A stretch of DNA of 64,000 nt from Janthinobacterium sp. GW458P (GTDB lineage: Bacteria > Pseudomonadota > Gammaproteobacteria > Burkholderiales > Burkholderiaceae_D), in assembly GCF_002127585.1 (NCBI RefSeq), contig NZ_NEGZ01000004.1, positions 40,063 to 104,062 on the forward strand. Direction: 5' to 3'. Within the stretch, counting starts at the first letter, position 1, and each line of letters starts with the position of its first letter. Below the pieces are notes generated by a model that saw only the letters and a list, made by a program, of their open reading frames with translations, made no database searches and was not told where the DNA came from. The position numbers were made by a program, and so were the translations under genes. Positions 8,340 through 16,724 of the stretch are shown in pieces.

Positions 8340-8436
8340 GTAGATTCTCCACGATTCGATGTCAGGCGCCAAAAGATGCCTCGTGGCAACTTCGGCGCGC
8401 GCATTATAGATGGCAAAGTTCATAACGTTGCGCACA

Positions 8437-10107
8437 TTAGGCGTCCGTCTTGCTGGCCGCTTCCAGCAGGGCCAGCAGCAACTCCTTGCGCCGCCCTTGC
8501 GCCTTGCGCGCCAGGGTGGCCAGTTTTTCCAGCTTGCCCCAGATGGGATACAGCATGTGTTCGACCAGATAGCCTTCCAGCCCCAGCAGTTGCTGGCAGA
8601 ACAGCTCCAGTTTCTCCACCTCTTCCAGTTCCGCCTGGATTTTCACCTTGGCGCGGTCTGTGCACGCGCGCAGGCACGCCGCCAGCACGGGGACGGAGTC
8701 GCGCGTGACGCCATGCTTTTCGGCAAAGGCGGCCGTGAACTGGTCCTGCACCGACTGGTGTTCCTCGTCGACGCTGGCCATGTAGTGCTGCACCAGGGGG
8801 AAATAACGCGCGTCGAGCAGGCCCAGGCCGAACGTGGCGTAGCTGCCGGGCATGCAGTTCTTTTCGCCTTCCGTGTCGGCATAGAATTCGAATTGCTCGA
8901 TGGCGGCGCGCGCATACGCTTCCAGCGGGGCGTGCAGTGCCGGATGGGCGAGGGCGTTGGCAAAGAAGCGGTGCGTGTCGGACCTGGCCAGGCCCTTCAG
9001 GGGAAGATACTGCTTGACCCTGGACTTGAGCTTGATCTGGCAGCTTTTCGGGAAGCCGTTGCTCAGCAAATGCGTGATGAAGGCCAGCGCCTGCGCATAC
9101 GCCTCTGCCTCTTCGCGGGCTATCGTGATGCTGATGGTGGCAAACACATCGTTGGCGCGGCATTCCAGCTGCGCATTTTTCAGGTGGATGGCGTCGGGCG
9201 CGAACGTGCCGCTGCCTTCCTTGAGCATGCGCACGGCCCGCTCGCTGCCCAGTTCGCGCGCGATTTCCAGGAATGTGAGGCCTGTCGACTTGGCGTAGCT
9301 CGGTTCATGGCGCAAGATCATGACGGCGCCATACAGCAGCAGGTCGATGGGCGCCAGTGATTGCCTGTCAAGCGCCGCGCCTGCCTTCAGGGTGTATTCG
9401 GTGGCGCGGTAGCTTGATTTCCGCATGTCATAGAACCGCGGCAGGAACTGCTTTTCCGCCCATGCCGACACGGCCTGGATGATATCGCTGCGGTGTTCGG
9501 CCAGCGCTTGCGGGCGCGACTTGTTGAGCTGCTCGATGCGCTCGAACTGGGCGATCGTCCAGCCGATATCGGGCTGGGGAAACAGGTGGGGATCGAGCAG
9601 GTGGCGCGCCAGGAAGAAGGTTTCCAGCTTTTTCGTCGGACGGCTGCCATGCTCGAGTTTTTGCGCGACATACGCGTGTATGTTCTCCAGCAAGGTCTTG
9701 CGCTTGCCTTCGTTGACATAGTCGAGCAGGTCCAGGTGCAGCATGCCCTGCGCCGTCTGGAACTTGCCGCGAAAGCTGAAGCGGTAATCGACGAAGGGCG
9801 TGTCGGCCAGCGTGTCCAGCTTCGCCCGCACCAGGGCGGCCAGCCGGGGCGCGATGCTGTCGCGCACGACGGCTTCATCGAGGCGCGATGGCGTCCTCGG
9901 TGCGTCATCCTCGGCGTCGGCCAGATGGAAATCGTCGGCCGTGGTGCGCCCCGGCTTGTAGTCGAGCAGGAAATCGTTAAAGATTCCCATTTGCAAGGTG
10001 GTCCGCTTCACGGCCGCTTCCAGGTCGGTGCGCTTGAGGCGCTCGGCAAACCACGCTTCTATTGCCGCCGTCATTTCCGCCGTTGCCTGTTCTTGCAGTA
10101 TGCTCAT
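8437..10107 (-). CDS. Large conserved-looking hypothetical protein (556 aa)
   Basis: Starts MSILQEQATAEMTAAIEAWF; the frame is open 54 bases further upstream but this ATG has AAAGG in range. It is cytoplasmic, with no signal or membrane segment, and is mostly helical and charged. No motif of a known enzyme is visible. Tryptophan/Tyr-rich blocks (FVDYRFSFRGKFQ, DIGWTIAQFERIEQ) and a C-terminal coiled-coil-like region (EELEEVEKLELF) are notable. It stands alone between unrelated genes. I do not recognise the family. Confidence 0.65.
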   Translation of the reverse strand: MSILQEQATAEMTAAIEAWFAERLKRTDLEAAVKRTTLQMGIFNDFLLDYKPGRTTADDFHLADAEDDAPRTPSRLDEAVVRDSIAPRLAALVRAKLDTLADTPFVDYRFSFRGKFQTAQGMLHLDLLDYVNEGKRKTLLENIHAYVAQKLEHGSRPTKKLETFFLARHLLDPHLFPQPDIGWTIAQFERIEQLNKSRPQALAEHRSDIIQAVSAWAEKQFLPRFYDMRKSSYRATEYTLKAGAALDRQSLAPIDLLLYGAVMILRHEPSYAKSTGLTFLEIARELGSERAVRMLKEGSGTFAPDAIHLKNAQLECRANDVFATISITIAREEAEAYAQALAFITHLLSNGFPKSCQIKLKSRVKQYLPLKGLARSDTHRFFANALAHPALHAPLEAYARAAIEQFEFYADTEGEKNCMPGSYATFGLGLLDARYFPLVQHYMASVDEEHQSVQDQFTAAFAEKHGVTRDSVPVLAACLRACTDRAKVKIQAELEEVEKLELFCQQLLGLEGYLVEHMLYPIWGKLEKLATLARKAQGRRKELLLALLEAASKTDA

Positions 10108-10567
10108 CCTGTCGTGCCTTTCGGTCAGTTGATCGTTCCATGCTGGCGGCGCCTGCCGCACCCAGCGCGGCAGTATAAGCGAGGCTGTCTTTTCGCCATG
10201 TTTTCAAACGTGCCAGGCTGATTTTTTGGCATGATTATCTTCCGGATAATGTTGTCTGCCTGCTTGCCGTGCGGCCGGGAAAGGCGCGCCATGCATGGGC
10301 TTTTGGTATTTCCGCACAGATCGTCAAGTAAATGCAGGTATGGCTGGACGGAAATGTTACATCTCGGTATTCTGCGCATCTGATACTTATTTCTATACAG
10401 AAAAAAGTAAGAGGATGGTTCGGGTCCGGCGGCGATGCCGGCGGACCCAGGCACGATCAGGCATGCAAAGGTGAAGTCGTCCGCCAGCTGAGCGAAACTG
10501 TCTTGTTTCGGCTCGCGGCGGGCAGGGAACAGTGCTGTCATCTTTAAAATAGTAGGAGAGGTTGCTC
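10108..10567. other. Intergenic region with a hairpin, 460 bp
   Basis: No convincing gene. The open frames here lack ribosome sites and overlap one another. The region is richer in A/T than its surroundings. It contains a stable hairpin at 10422-10448: GGGTCCG pairs with CGGACCC, and inside it CGGC pairs with GCCG around a GAT loop. It presumably holds the promoter of the DUF3334 gene at 10568; the hairpin would then lie in its leader or promoter. Confidence 0.5.
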
Positions 10568-11260
10568 ATGGATGCAGAAAAGGATGTTGTGTACGGTACA
10601 GAAGATTTGTTGATGAGTTTGTGCAACTCGGTGGTTCGGGTGCTCAACGTTGCAACGCAAAGCAAGGTAAATTATTCAGGCATGGTGCAGCGCATCACCA
10701 AGACGGGCCTGAAGCCGGACATCGGTTGTTTCGTCATGTTTGATGGCGGTTTCACGGGCCTGGTGGTGCTCAATTTCGCCGCCGATACGGCGATGGAAAT
10801 CTACGAGCGCTACATGTTGCACATGGGTATGCCGAAGTCGGAGCTGGCCAGCTTCTACACGTCGGACGAAGTGTCGAACATCATGGGCGAGCTGATGAAT
10901 CAGATCGTGGGCGATTTCACGGGCAAGGTGCGGCGTGAATTGCAAACGAATATCACCCAGAGCCAGCCGAAGATGCTGGTGCTGAACAAGCAGGTGATGC
11001 TCAGCGTCGATACGCCGCTGGACCGTCCGGAAATGCGCCGCGTCACTTTCTACACGGAAAAGAACAACATTTTCTATCTGGAACTGGCGATCGACCGTAC
11101 CGAGTTCATCAAGCTGCACGATTTCGATTCGCGCGAAGTCGACGCCGACTCGCTGATGGATAGCGAATACGCGAACCGCGAGCGGGAAACGGTCCCCGCG
11201 CCCGCCGCGGAGCCGGAAGACGACGACAACGCCGACCTGCTCAAGTCGCTGGGCATGTAA
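10568..11260 (+). CDS. DUF3334 family protein
   Basis: 230 residues, starting MDAEKDVVYGTEDLLMSLCNSV; AGGAGAGG lies 6 bases before this ATG, favouring it over a TTG two codons upstream. DUF3334 proteins resemble the CheX/CheC chemotaxis-phosphatase fold. Here the E-x-x-N-x-x-x-x-x-x-N-pattern (DEVSNIMGELMNQIVGDF, residues about 97-114) is where the CheX active residues E and N lie. A role in dephosphorylating a response regulator is therefore possible but is inference. The C-terminal 25 residues are acidic and disordered. Confidence 0.85.
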   Translation: MDAEKDVVYGTEDLLMSLCNSVVRVLNVATQSKVNYSGMVQRITKTGLKPDIGCFVMFDGGFTGLVVLNFAADTAMEIYERYMLHMGMPKSELASFYTSDEVSNIMGELMNQIVGDFTGKVRRELQTNITQSQPKMLVLNKQVMLSVDTPLDRPEMRRVTFYTEKNNIFYLELAIDRTEFIKLHDFDSREVDADSLMDSEYANRERETVPAPAAEPEDDDNADLLKSLGM

Positions 11261-11278
11261 GCGCATGTACCCGCCAGC

Positions 11279-11304
11279 GGCCGGCGGCAGGTTTGCCGCC
11301 GGCC
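11279..11304 (+). terminator. Strong hairpin after the DUF3334 gene
   Basis: Perfect 11-bp inverted repeat GGCCGGCGGCA / TGCCGCCGGCC with a 4-base loop, 19 bases after the DUF3334 stop and 15 bases before the end of the convergent GNAT gene. No T-run follows on either strand, so it may be a Rho-dependent end, a transcript-stabilising hairpin, or a bidirectional block. Confidence 0.5.
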
Positions 11305-11319
11305 ACTGCCATATGCAAC

Positions 11320-11766
11320 CTACAGGGTCTTGCTCATGAATACCCGGCTCGCCCCTTCGGGACTGCAGGCAAGGTCGCCGAAGCGGCGCCAGCCGCGGCG
11401 CTCGTAAAATTCAGGCGCCTGGAAACTGATGGTGTACAGCACCGCCGAGGCGCAGCCGCGCCGGCGTCCTTCCTCTTCGAACTGCGCCAGTATCCGGCTG
11501 CCCAGGCCCAGGCCCCGCAAGGCGGCAGGCAAATAAAACAAATCGAGAAACAGCAGGCCCAGCGAGGTCCGGCCCATGGCGCCGCCCAGCACGCGCTGGC
11601 TGTCGCGGTCGCGCACGGCCACGCTCAATACCTGCCTGTCCTGGTATCCCGTAATCGCATCGTTATAGGCGTTCAAGCCATCGAGGATGGTTTGCTCGAT
11701 CTCCGCGTCGATCGTGGCGCTGACGGAAATGGTGTAGGGCAAGGCCTTGTGCGGGTGTGCAGGCAT
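11320..11766 (-). CDS. GNAT family N-acetyltransferase, probably SOS-controlled
   Basis: 148 residues. It has the GNAT acetyl-CoA-binding motif A (LPAALRGLGLGSRILAQFEEEGRRRGC, R-G-x-G-L-G at about residues 86-91) and the C-terminal Y-E-R-R-G-W motif B. The family transfers acetyl groups to amines; the substrate is unknown. A LexA-type box (CTGT-N8-ACAG) sits 25 bases before the ATG, the position expected for SOS repression. E. coli has an SOS-induced GNAT (YafP in the dinB operon), which is a parallel, not proof of orthology. Confidence 0.88.
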   Translation of the reverse strand: MPAHPHKALPYTISVSATIDAEIEQTILDGLNAYNDAITGYQDRQVLSVAVRDRDSQRVLGGAMGRTSLGLLFLDLFYLPAALRGLGLGSRILAQFEEEGRRRGCASAVLYTISFQAPEFYERRGWRRFGDLACSPEGASRVFMSKTL

Positions 11767-11790
11767 GGCGGACAGGAAAAGAGTCGATAA

Positions 11791-11806
11791 CTGTATGAAT
11801 ATACAG
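11791..11806 (-). promoter_or_regulatory. LexA (SOS) box
   Basis: CTGTATGAATATACAG on the plus strand; on the minus strand TACTGTATATTCATACAG. It matches the CTGT-N8-ACAG LexA consensus of beta- and gammaproteobacteria, including the flanking TA and an AT-rich spacer. It lies 25 bases upstream of the GNAT start at 11766. Confidence 0.8.
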
Positions 11807-11814
11807 TATTTTGC

Positions 11815-12489
11815 CTAATTTTTCCCGGTTTGTGGCGGCAAGGTCAATGTTTCCATGCGGCGCATGCCTACCATGCCGCTCTGCTGGCTGTCATCGAGCG
11901 ACCAGTACTCAAGCGCATAGGCATAACTGCCGTCGATGATGGTCAGCGATTCCTTCTGGCGGCCGTTGGGCGCCTTGTAATACAGGCGCCGCGCGGGCCT
12001 GCCATCGACCGTGTGGCTGAACGCCTGCGGGCTCAGGGTGACGCGCTTGCCCGTCTTGCCTGCCATCGACATCGCCGTGATCGTCACGTAGGCCCGGTCC
12101 GGGCAGCGCGCCAGCAGGTGCGCGCCGCCCAGGACGGTGGGCTGCGCCCGGTCCAGCGGAAAGCCGAAAGGCTGCACGCCGACAATATCGTTGCACCCCA
12201 TCTGTTGCGCCAGGGCCGTCAGCGGGGCCGGATCGAGCGCGCTGGTCCAGTGTTTTTCGGCCGCCCGCGCCTGGCCCAGCGCCAGGCGGCGCTCCAGTTC
12301 GGCCAGCGAGATATCGCTGGGCACGGGCAGCGGCGCGGGCGCGCCGGGATCGGCGGCGCGGGACGTTTCCGCCTGCATGCGCGCGCTGACGGAGTGGCTG
12401 CGTTCGGCTTGCTCAAGCGGGCCGGCAGCCAGGGCCGTGTTGGCGAGGCCGGCGGCGATGGCCAGCGTGAAAACATGTTTGGTCAGCAT
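11815..12489 (-). CDS. Hypothetical secreted protein
   Basis: 224 residues starting MLTKHVFTLAIAAGLANTALAAG, a clear signal peptide that fixes the start (frame open to 12582). The mature part has about 60 residues of charged helix (SLAELERRLALGQARAAEKHW), then a beta-rich domain with two cysteines (QMGCND, ARCPDR) likely to form a disulfide. The end is K-E-S-L-T-I-I-D-G-S-Y-A-Y. No family recognised. Probably periplasmic. Confidence 0.65.
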   Translation of the reverse strand: MLTKHVFTLAIAAGLANTALAAGPLEQAERSHSVSARMQAETSRAADPGAPAPLPVPSDISLAELERRLALGQARAAEKHWTSALDPAPLTALAQQMGCNDIVGVQPFGFPLDRAQPTVLGGAHLLARCPDRAYVTITAMSMAGKTGKRVTLSPQAFSHTVDGRPARRLYYKAPNGRQKESLTIIDGSYAYALEYWSLDDSQQSGMVGMRRMETLTLPPQTGKN

Positions 12490-12946
12490 GGGGATCTCGT
12501 GGACGCGCATCTTCATTGATAAAAAAAGATGTCGAACAGCCTGGCGGCACCTTTGATGACTATGAGAAACGCAGTGTGGCAAAAAAATACAAACTCGATA
12601 TAAAAAAAGTATTTCTTAGCACCGCAGTGATAAATATCAAAAAGATTGTCACACATATACACAAATCTCGCTACCCTTCCAGAGGGCAGTTCCATCGCGT
12701 GTGTTCCTTTGCCAGTTCTATCTTAAGTCATTGATTATTAAGGATTCAATCCACTGCAGACAGTTGGCTGCGATGGTGTTTTATCCGCGCAGTCTTTCAT
12801 TGACTTTTATCATTCCAGAAAGATTCTGGAAAGCTAGAAAGGCTTGCATGAGTGCGACAGCTTATCTGGCTGCCTGCAGGGCGCCTCTTCTTGCGGGACG
12901 CGATGACGCGATGTCTTCTGATGCTCGCAGTCCATTTGGAGGCTGG
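12490..12946. other. A+T-rich intergenic region upstream of the sigma-54 activator
   Basis: About 457 bp, distinctly A/T-richer than the genes on either side, with several A-tracts (A7 at 12532 and others). Small open frames on both strands lack ribosome sites and are rejected. It should contain the promoters of the divergent genes at 12489 (minus) and 12947 (plus). A-tracts suggest intrinsic bending or H-NS-type (MvaT/Bv3F) silencing, which is inference. No -24/-12 promoter was found here. Confidence 0.45.
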
Positions 12947-14293
12947 ATGTTGAAACGACAGTTATTGCTTATCGATCTGAGTGGCAATGCTTCGCTACAT
13001 GAGGCAGGCAAGCAGCAGTTTGGTGTGGCGTGGGAGGGCTGGCAGGTCTGCACCGTGATGAGCCTGGCGGCTGCGGCACGAGCGCTGCGCACGCACACCT
13101 TTCCCGTTGGGGTATTGATTTCCTCGTCCGGTGGGTTGGGAGAAATCGACAGTTTCCTGCATCAGCACTGGGATATGCAATGGGTGGGAATTTTTCCGCC
13201 ACGCGCCCTGCAGACGGCCGCTTGCCGGCGCCTGGTACGTGACCATTGTCACGATTACCACACTTTGCCTGTCGACCTGCTGCGGCTGCGGCATACCCTG
13301 GGCCATGCTTATGGCTACGCCACTTTGCGCGAAATGCCGGACGCGCCTCTGTGTGCGCTGGAACAGCCGGACATGTCGCTCAAGGGCAGTGGCGTCGCCA
13401 TCGGCCGTTTGCGGCGCCAGATCCTGAAGGTCGCCGCTGCCAGCGCGCCGGTGCTGATCTGGGGCGAGTCGGGCAGCGGCAAGGAATTGACAGCGCAAGC
13501 CATACACGTCCATTCCGCGCGCGCGGCAGGTCCCTTCGTCCCCATCAATTGTGGCGCGATTCCGGCCGGCCTGGCGCAATCCGAGCTGTTCGGCCATGAG
13601 CGGGGCGCGTTCACCGGGGCCACGCGCGACAAGCGGGGCTTGATCGAGTCGGCGGCCGGAGGCACGGTCTTTCTTGATGAAATAGGCGACTTGCCGCTCC
13701 CCTTGCAAACCAATTTGTTGCGTTTCCTGCAGGAAAAGACGATTTACCGTGTCGGCGCCACGCACAGTACCGCCGTCGACGCGCGCGTCATTGCCGCGTC
13801 GCATGTCCATTTGCTGGAGGCCGTGCAGCAGGGGACATTTCGCGAGGATTTGTACTACCGGCTCAACGTGCTGGCGCTCGATGTGCCTCCCTTGCGCGAA
13901 CGGAAGGAAGACTTGATGTTGCTGGCAAACCATTTTTTTGCCGCTTTCATGGCGGAGCGGGCGCCGCTGGTGCGCGGCTTCAGCAACGCCGCCGTCGAAG
14001 CGATCTGCAAACATAGCTGGCCCGGCAATGTGCGCGAATTGATCAACCGGGTGCGGCGCGCCATGGTGATGGCGGAAGGCAGGGCGATCCTGCCACAGGA
14101 CCTGGGCTTGTCAGTTGCGGACGCGCCGGGCGCCGATGTCGCACTCGGCAGTATTCGCTGGCGCGCGGACCGTGACGCTGTGCAGGCTAGCCTGGCCAGT
14201 GCCGGCAGCAATATCAGCAAGGCCGCGCGCGACCTGGGCGTGTCACGCATGACGCTGTACCGGATGATGAAAAAGCTCAATATCGAATGTTGA
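12947..14293 (+). CDS. Sigma-54-dependent activator, VpsR-like
   Basis: 448 residues with a receiver-like N-terminal domain (1-140). It begins LLLIDLSG and lacks a clear phospho-acceptor Asp site. The AAA+ domain has Walker A GESGSGKE (173-180), the sigma-54 contact loop GAFTGA (220-225) and Walker B VFLDEIGD (241-248). The C-terminal Fis-type HTH is ISKAARDLGVSRMTLYRMMKKL. GGAGG lies 4-5 bases before this ATG; an alternative ATG at 12848 (AAAGG) would add 33 residues. The layout is that of VpsR, the Vibrio biofilm activator. It lies just upstream of a consensus sigma-54 promoter driving the amyloid-like cluster, its most likely target. Confidence 0.9.
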   Translation: MLKRQLLLIDLSGNASLHEAGKQQFGVAWEGWQVCTVMSLAAAARALRTHTFPVGVLISSSGGLGEIDSFLHQHWDMQWVGIFPPRALQTAACRRLVRDHCHDYHTLPVDLLRLRHTLGHAYGYATLREMPDAPLCALEQPDMSLKGSGVAIGRLRRQILKVAAASAPVLIWGESGSGKELTAQAIHVHSARAAGPFVPINCGAIPAGLAQSELFGHERGAFTGATRDKRGLIESAAGGTVFLDEIGDLPLPLQTNLLRFLQEKTIYRVGATHSTAVDARVIAASHVHLLEAVQQGTFREDLYYRLNVLALDVPPLRERKEDLMLLANHFFAAFMAERAPLVRGFSNAAVEAICKHSWPGNVRELINRVRRAMVMAEGRAILPQDLGLSVADAPGADVALGSIRWRADRDAVQASLASAGSNISKAARDLGVSRMTLYRMMKKLNIEC

Positions 14294-14575
14294 ACCTGGC
14301 GCATCAGGGGCAAGTCTGCGCCATGCGTGCGCATCGTCACAGATACAGGGGTGTAACAGGATTGCGCCAGCGGCAGGATAGGGATACGGCCTTGCAAGTG
14401 ATTGATTCGGCGTGAATGTCTCTGCTGTGGCGAGCGGGGGCAGAAAAGTGGGTGGCGCATGGCTGTGACAGTTTTCTGTTTTTTGTTTTCTAAGTTTCCT
14501 AGAGGAATGCCATGCAAGCCGAAGATCATCGAATAAGACGTTTCAATTCAATGGTTTGGCCAAGTTCTTAATTGC

Positions 14576-14591
14576 TGGCACCAAATTTGCT
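14576..14591 (+). promoter_or_regulatory. Sigma-54 (-24/-12) promoter of the Fap-like cluster
   Basis: TGGCACCAAATTTGCT matches TGGCAC-N5-TTGCW exactly, with GG and GC ten bases apart. The predicted transcription start is near 14602, giving a leader of about 59 bases with AGAGGA before the ATG at 14661. Two short TGT-N-ACA dyads upstream (14352-14358 and 14464-14470) are candidate activator sites. The rest of the 14294-14575 spacer holds no gene. Confidence 0.88.
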
Positions 14592-14660
14592 GTGAAGCTG
14601 TGGACCCGACGCTTCAGTCTGGTGCCAGCATCCTGATTAACTTTTAAAGAGGAAACTGCA

Positions 14661-16208
14661 ATGAAAAAAACTCTCATCGCGGCAGCGGTAGCGCTGGCCT
14701 TCGGTTTCAGCGCCCATGCCCAGAACAATGGCACGACCAAGGTCGATAATGTCACGGGTGTCAATACCCAGACGGCGAGCAATGCCACGACGCAGTCTGG
14801 TGCCGGGCCCGGGGCGAACGCGCATTCCACCGCCACGCAAGACAATAACTCAGACCAGAATAACGACAAGAGCACGGGGCAGAACAACAGCAGCGGCGGC
14901 GCGAATGCCACCGCGTTGGGCTCATCCGCGGCAAACAATGGCGGCACCAGCAGCAATAGCGTGGCAAATGCCTTCAACACCTCGACGGCGACGGCGGCGA
15001 GCACCCTGAGTGGCGCGGTGTCGGGCAACACGGTGAATAACATCGGCAATGTCGCCACCAACAACGGCAATACCGGCGGCGGCGCAGGCAAGGGCGGCAT
15101 CGGCGGCAGTGCGCAGGGGGGCAATGCCTACGGCAAGGGCGGCTCGGGCGGCGCGGCGGCCGGTGGCGACGGCGCATCGGGCGCGCAAGGGGGGAACGCC
15201 AGGAATGGCAGTGCCATCAATGGTGCTGCGACGGTCGGCGACAGCACGGCCGGGGCAGGTGGCGCGGGTGGACTGGCCAAGAATGCCAGCAGCGGGGATG
15301 CCGGTGCGGGCGGCAAGGGCGGCGCAGGTGGCCGTGGCGCGGCCGGCGGTGATATCTATGGCGGCAACGGCGGCAAGGGCGGCCTGGCAGGCGATGCCAG
15401 TGGCGGCGCTGGCGGCAATACTGGCCGCACGACTGGCGGTAGCGGCGGTGATGGCGGCAAAGCCATCGGCGGTCCAGGCGGCGACGGTGGCTACAGCCGC
15501 AGCGCCGCTGGCGGCTCTGGCGGCAGCGGCAGCGCCGGTAGCGTGGCCAGGAATGCGGGTGGCGGCGTATCCACCTCCAGCGGTGGCACTGCGACGGGCG
15601 GTGCCGGCGGTGCCGGTGGCACCAATACGGCGGGTGCCGGGGCTGCAGGCGGGGCTGGCGCCTCCGGTGCTGGCGGCGCTGGCGCTGCCTTGACGAGTAT
15701 GGGCGGCGCCGGGGCTGCGGCAACTGGCGGTGCCGGTGGCGCTGGTGGCGCCGGTGCGGGTGGCAGCAGCACCGGCGGCAACGGCGCCGCTGGTGCTGCG
15801 GGCGGCAATGGCGGCAGCAGCGGGATGGCGCAAAACACGGGTGGCGCTGGTGCGGCTGGCGGCGCTTCGAGCAATGGCAGTGCAAGCAACGGTTCGCCCT
15901 CGAACGGCAGCGCCATTGCCGGTGCTGGCGGCGCTGGCGGTGCCGGTGGCGGCAGCAATAGCGGCGGCGCCGCCGGTAACGGTGGCACCAACACGGGCGG
16001 CGCGGCAACCGGCGGTACCGGCGCTGGCGGCACGGGCGGTGCTGGCGGTGCGGTAGCTGTCAATGCAGGCGCCTTCGATATGTCCAACACCATGAGCGGT
16101 ACCGCGCAGTCGGCGGCAGGCTTGCTGGTCATCAGCCAGAACAGCGGCATTTCTTCGCTGATACAGCAAAGTGTGACGGTGCAGGCCAATCTGGCAGTGG
16201 GACACTAG
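14661..16208 (+). CDS. Large Gly-rich secreted protein, candidate matrix or amyloid-like subunit
   Basis: 515 residues with a signal peptide MKKTLIAAAVALAFGFSAHA. Residues 21-130 are Asn/Thr/Ser-rich, about 135-465 are Gly/Ala-rich GGxG-type repeats, and the C-terminal 45 residues return to mixed sequence ending in QNSGISSLIQQSVTVQANL. That end shares its pattern with the next gene (IQNSGANVLIQNATIINLQL). It is the first gene after the sigma-54 promoter. By position and composition it could be the main extracellular fibre or matrix protein, in the slot of FapB/FapC, but no clear sequence match to FapC repeats is visible. Function is inference. Confidence 0.75.
   Translation: MKKTLIAAAVALAFGFSAHAQNNGTTKVDNVTGVNTQTASNATTQSGAGPGANAHSTATQDNNSDQNNDKSTGQNNSSGGANATALGSSAANNGGTSSNSVANAFNTSTATAASTLSGAVSGNTVNNIGNVATNNGNTGGGAGKGGIGGSAQGGNAYGKGGSGGAAAGGDGASGAQGGNARNGSAINGAATVGDSTAGAGGAGGLAKNASSGDAGAGGKGGAGGRGAAGGDIYGGNGGKGGLAGDASGGAGGNTGRTTGGSGGDGGKAIGGPGGDGGYSRSAAGGSGGSGSAGSVARNAGGGVSTSSGGTATGGAGGAGGTNTAGAGAAGGAGASGAGGAGAALTSMGGAGAAATGGAGGAGGAGAGGSSTGGNGAAGAAGGNGGSSGMAQNTGGAGAAGGASSNGSASNGSPSNGSAIAGAGGAGGAGGGSNSGGAAGNGGTNTGGAATGGTGAGGTGGAGGAVAVNAGAFDMSNTMSGTAQSAAGLLVISQNSGISSLIQQSVTVQANLAVGH
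15063..16055 (+). repeat. Gly/Ala-rich low-complexity coding repeats
   Basis: About 330 codons dominated by GGC/GGT glycine, with alanine, serine, asparagine and threonine in irregular GGAGG-, GGNGG- and GGxGAxG-type units. The DNA is built of degenerate GGCGGTGCC-like repeats, which leaves the opposite strand open for over 1 kb and produces false open frames there. Such tracts can expand or contract by slippage. Confidence 0.85.
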
Positions 16209-16287
16209 GCGAGCGGCTGCTTAGTGTCAGGCTCCGTCGTGGCAATGTCGCGGCGGAGCATCGCAAGTCATGAACAAGGGGATGAGC

Positions 16288-16722
16288 ATGCGCCTTTTTT
16301 TTCATTCGATATGCTGTGCCAGCCTGGCCTGTCTTGCCACAGCTGCCATGGCTGCACAGGAAGCAAGGCCGCTGCCCTTGCTTGCCGGGCCAGAGTTGAG
16401 TCTGCCGATTATTGCTGCTCCGCCCACTACGCTGACGGCGCTGATGCCGCTGACAGCGGATGGGACCTCTGCCGGGGGCCTTGGCCGGGCCGCTGGCGAA
16501 TCCGCGCTGGAGCAGGCGCGTGGCGGCACCGAGACGATTACCAATGAAGCGCGCCTGAGCGGCTTTGTCACCGGCAACTCGGCCAGCTACGTCAGCACGG
16601 GGGCCAACACGATCGATGGCGCCGCGTTTGCCAACGCCTCCGGCATTCCGATCGTGATTCAGAACTCGGGCGCCAATGTGCTGATCCAGAACGCCACCAT
16701 CATCAATTTGCAGTTGCGCTAG
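16288..16722 (+). CDS. Small secreted protein with EQARGG motif
   Basis: 144 residues, starting MRLFFHSICC because AGGGG lies 6 bases before this ATG; an ATG at 16270 would add six residues. Signal peptide to about residue 22. Residues 71-80 read ESALEQARGG, a double-glycine leader-like site, and the segment after it (TETITNEARLSGFVTGNSAS) ends in IQNSGANVLIQNATIINLQLR. The gene stops 2 bases before the C39 peptidase start. It is a plausible minor subunit or nucleator and a candidate substrate of the C39 peptidase. No database family recognised. Confidence 0.75.
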   Translation: MRLFFHSICCASLACLATAAMAAQEARPLPLLAGPELSLPIIAAPPTTLTALMPLTADGTSAGGLGRAAGESALEQARGGTETITNEARLSGFVTGNSASYVSTGANTIDGAAFANASGIPIVIQNSGANVLIQNATIINLQLR

Positions 16723-16724
16723 GC

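Noticed and set aside
12516-12734. Plus-strand 72-residue frame in the A/T-rich spacer
   Set aside because: No ribosome site, overlaps the secreted-protein leader and no domain.
14922-16205. Minus-strand frame of 427 residues opposite the Gly-rich gene
   Set aside because: It exists because the GGC/GGT repeats leave the reverse strand without stops; Ala/Thr-rich filler, no ribosome site.
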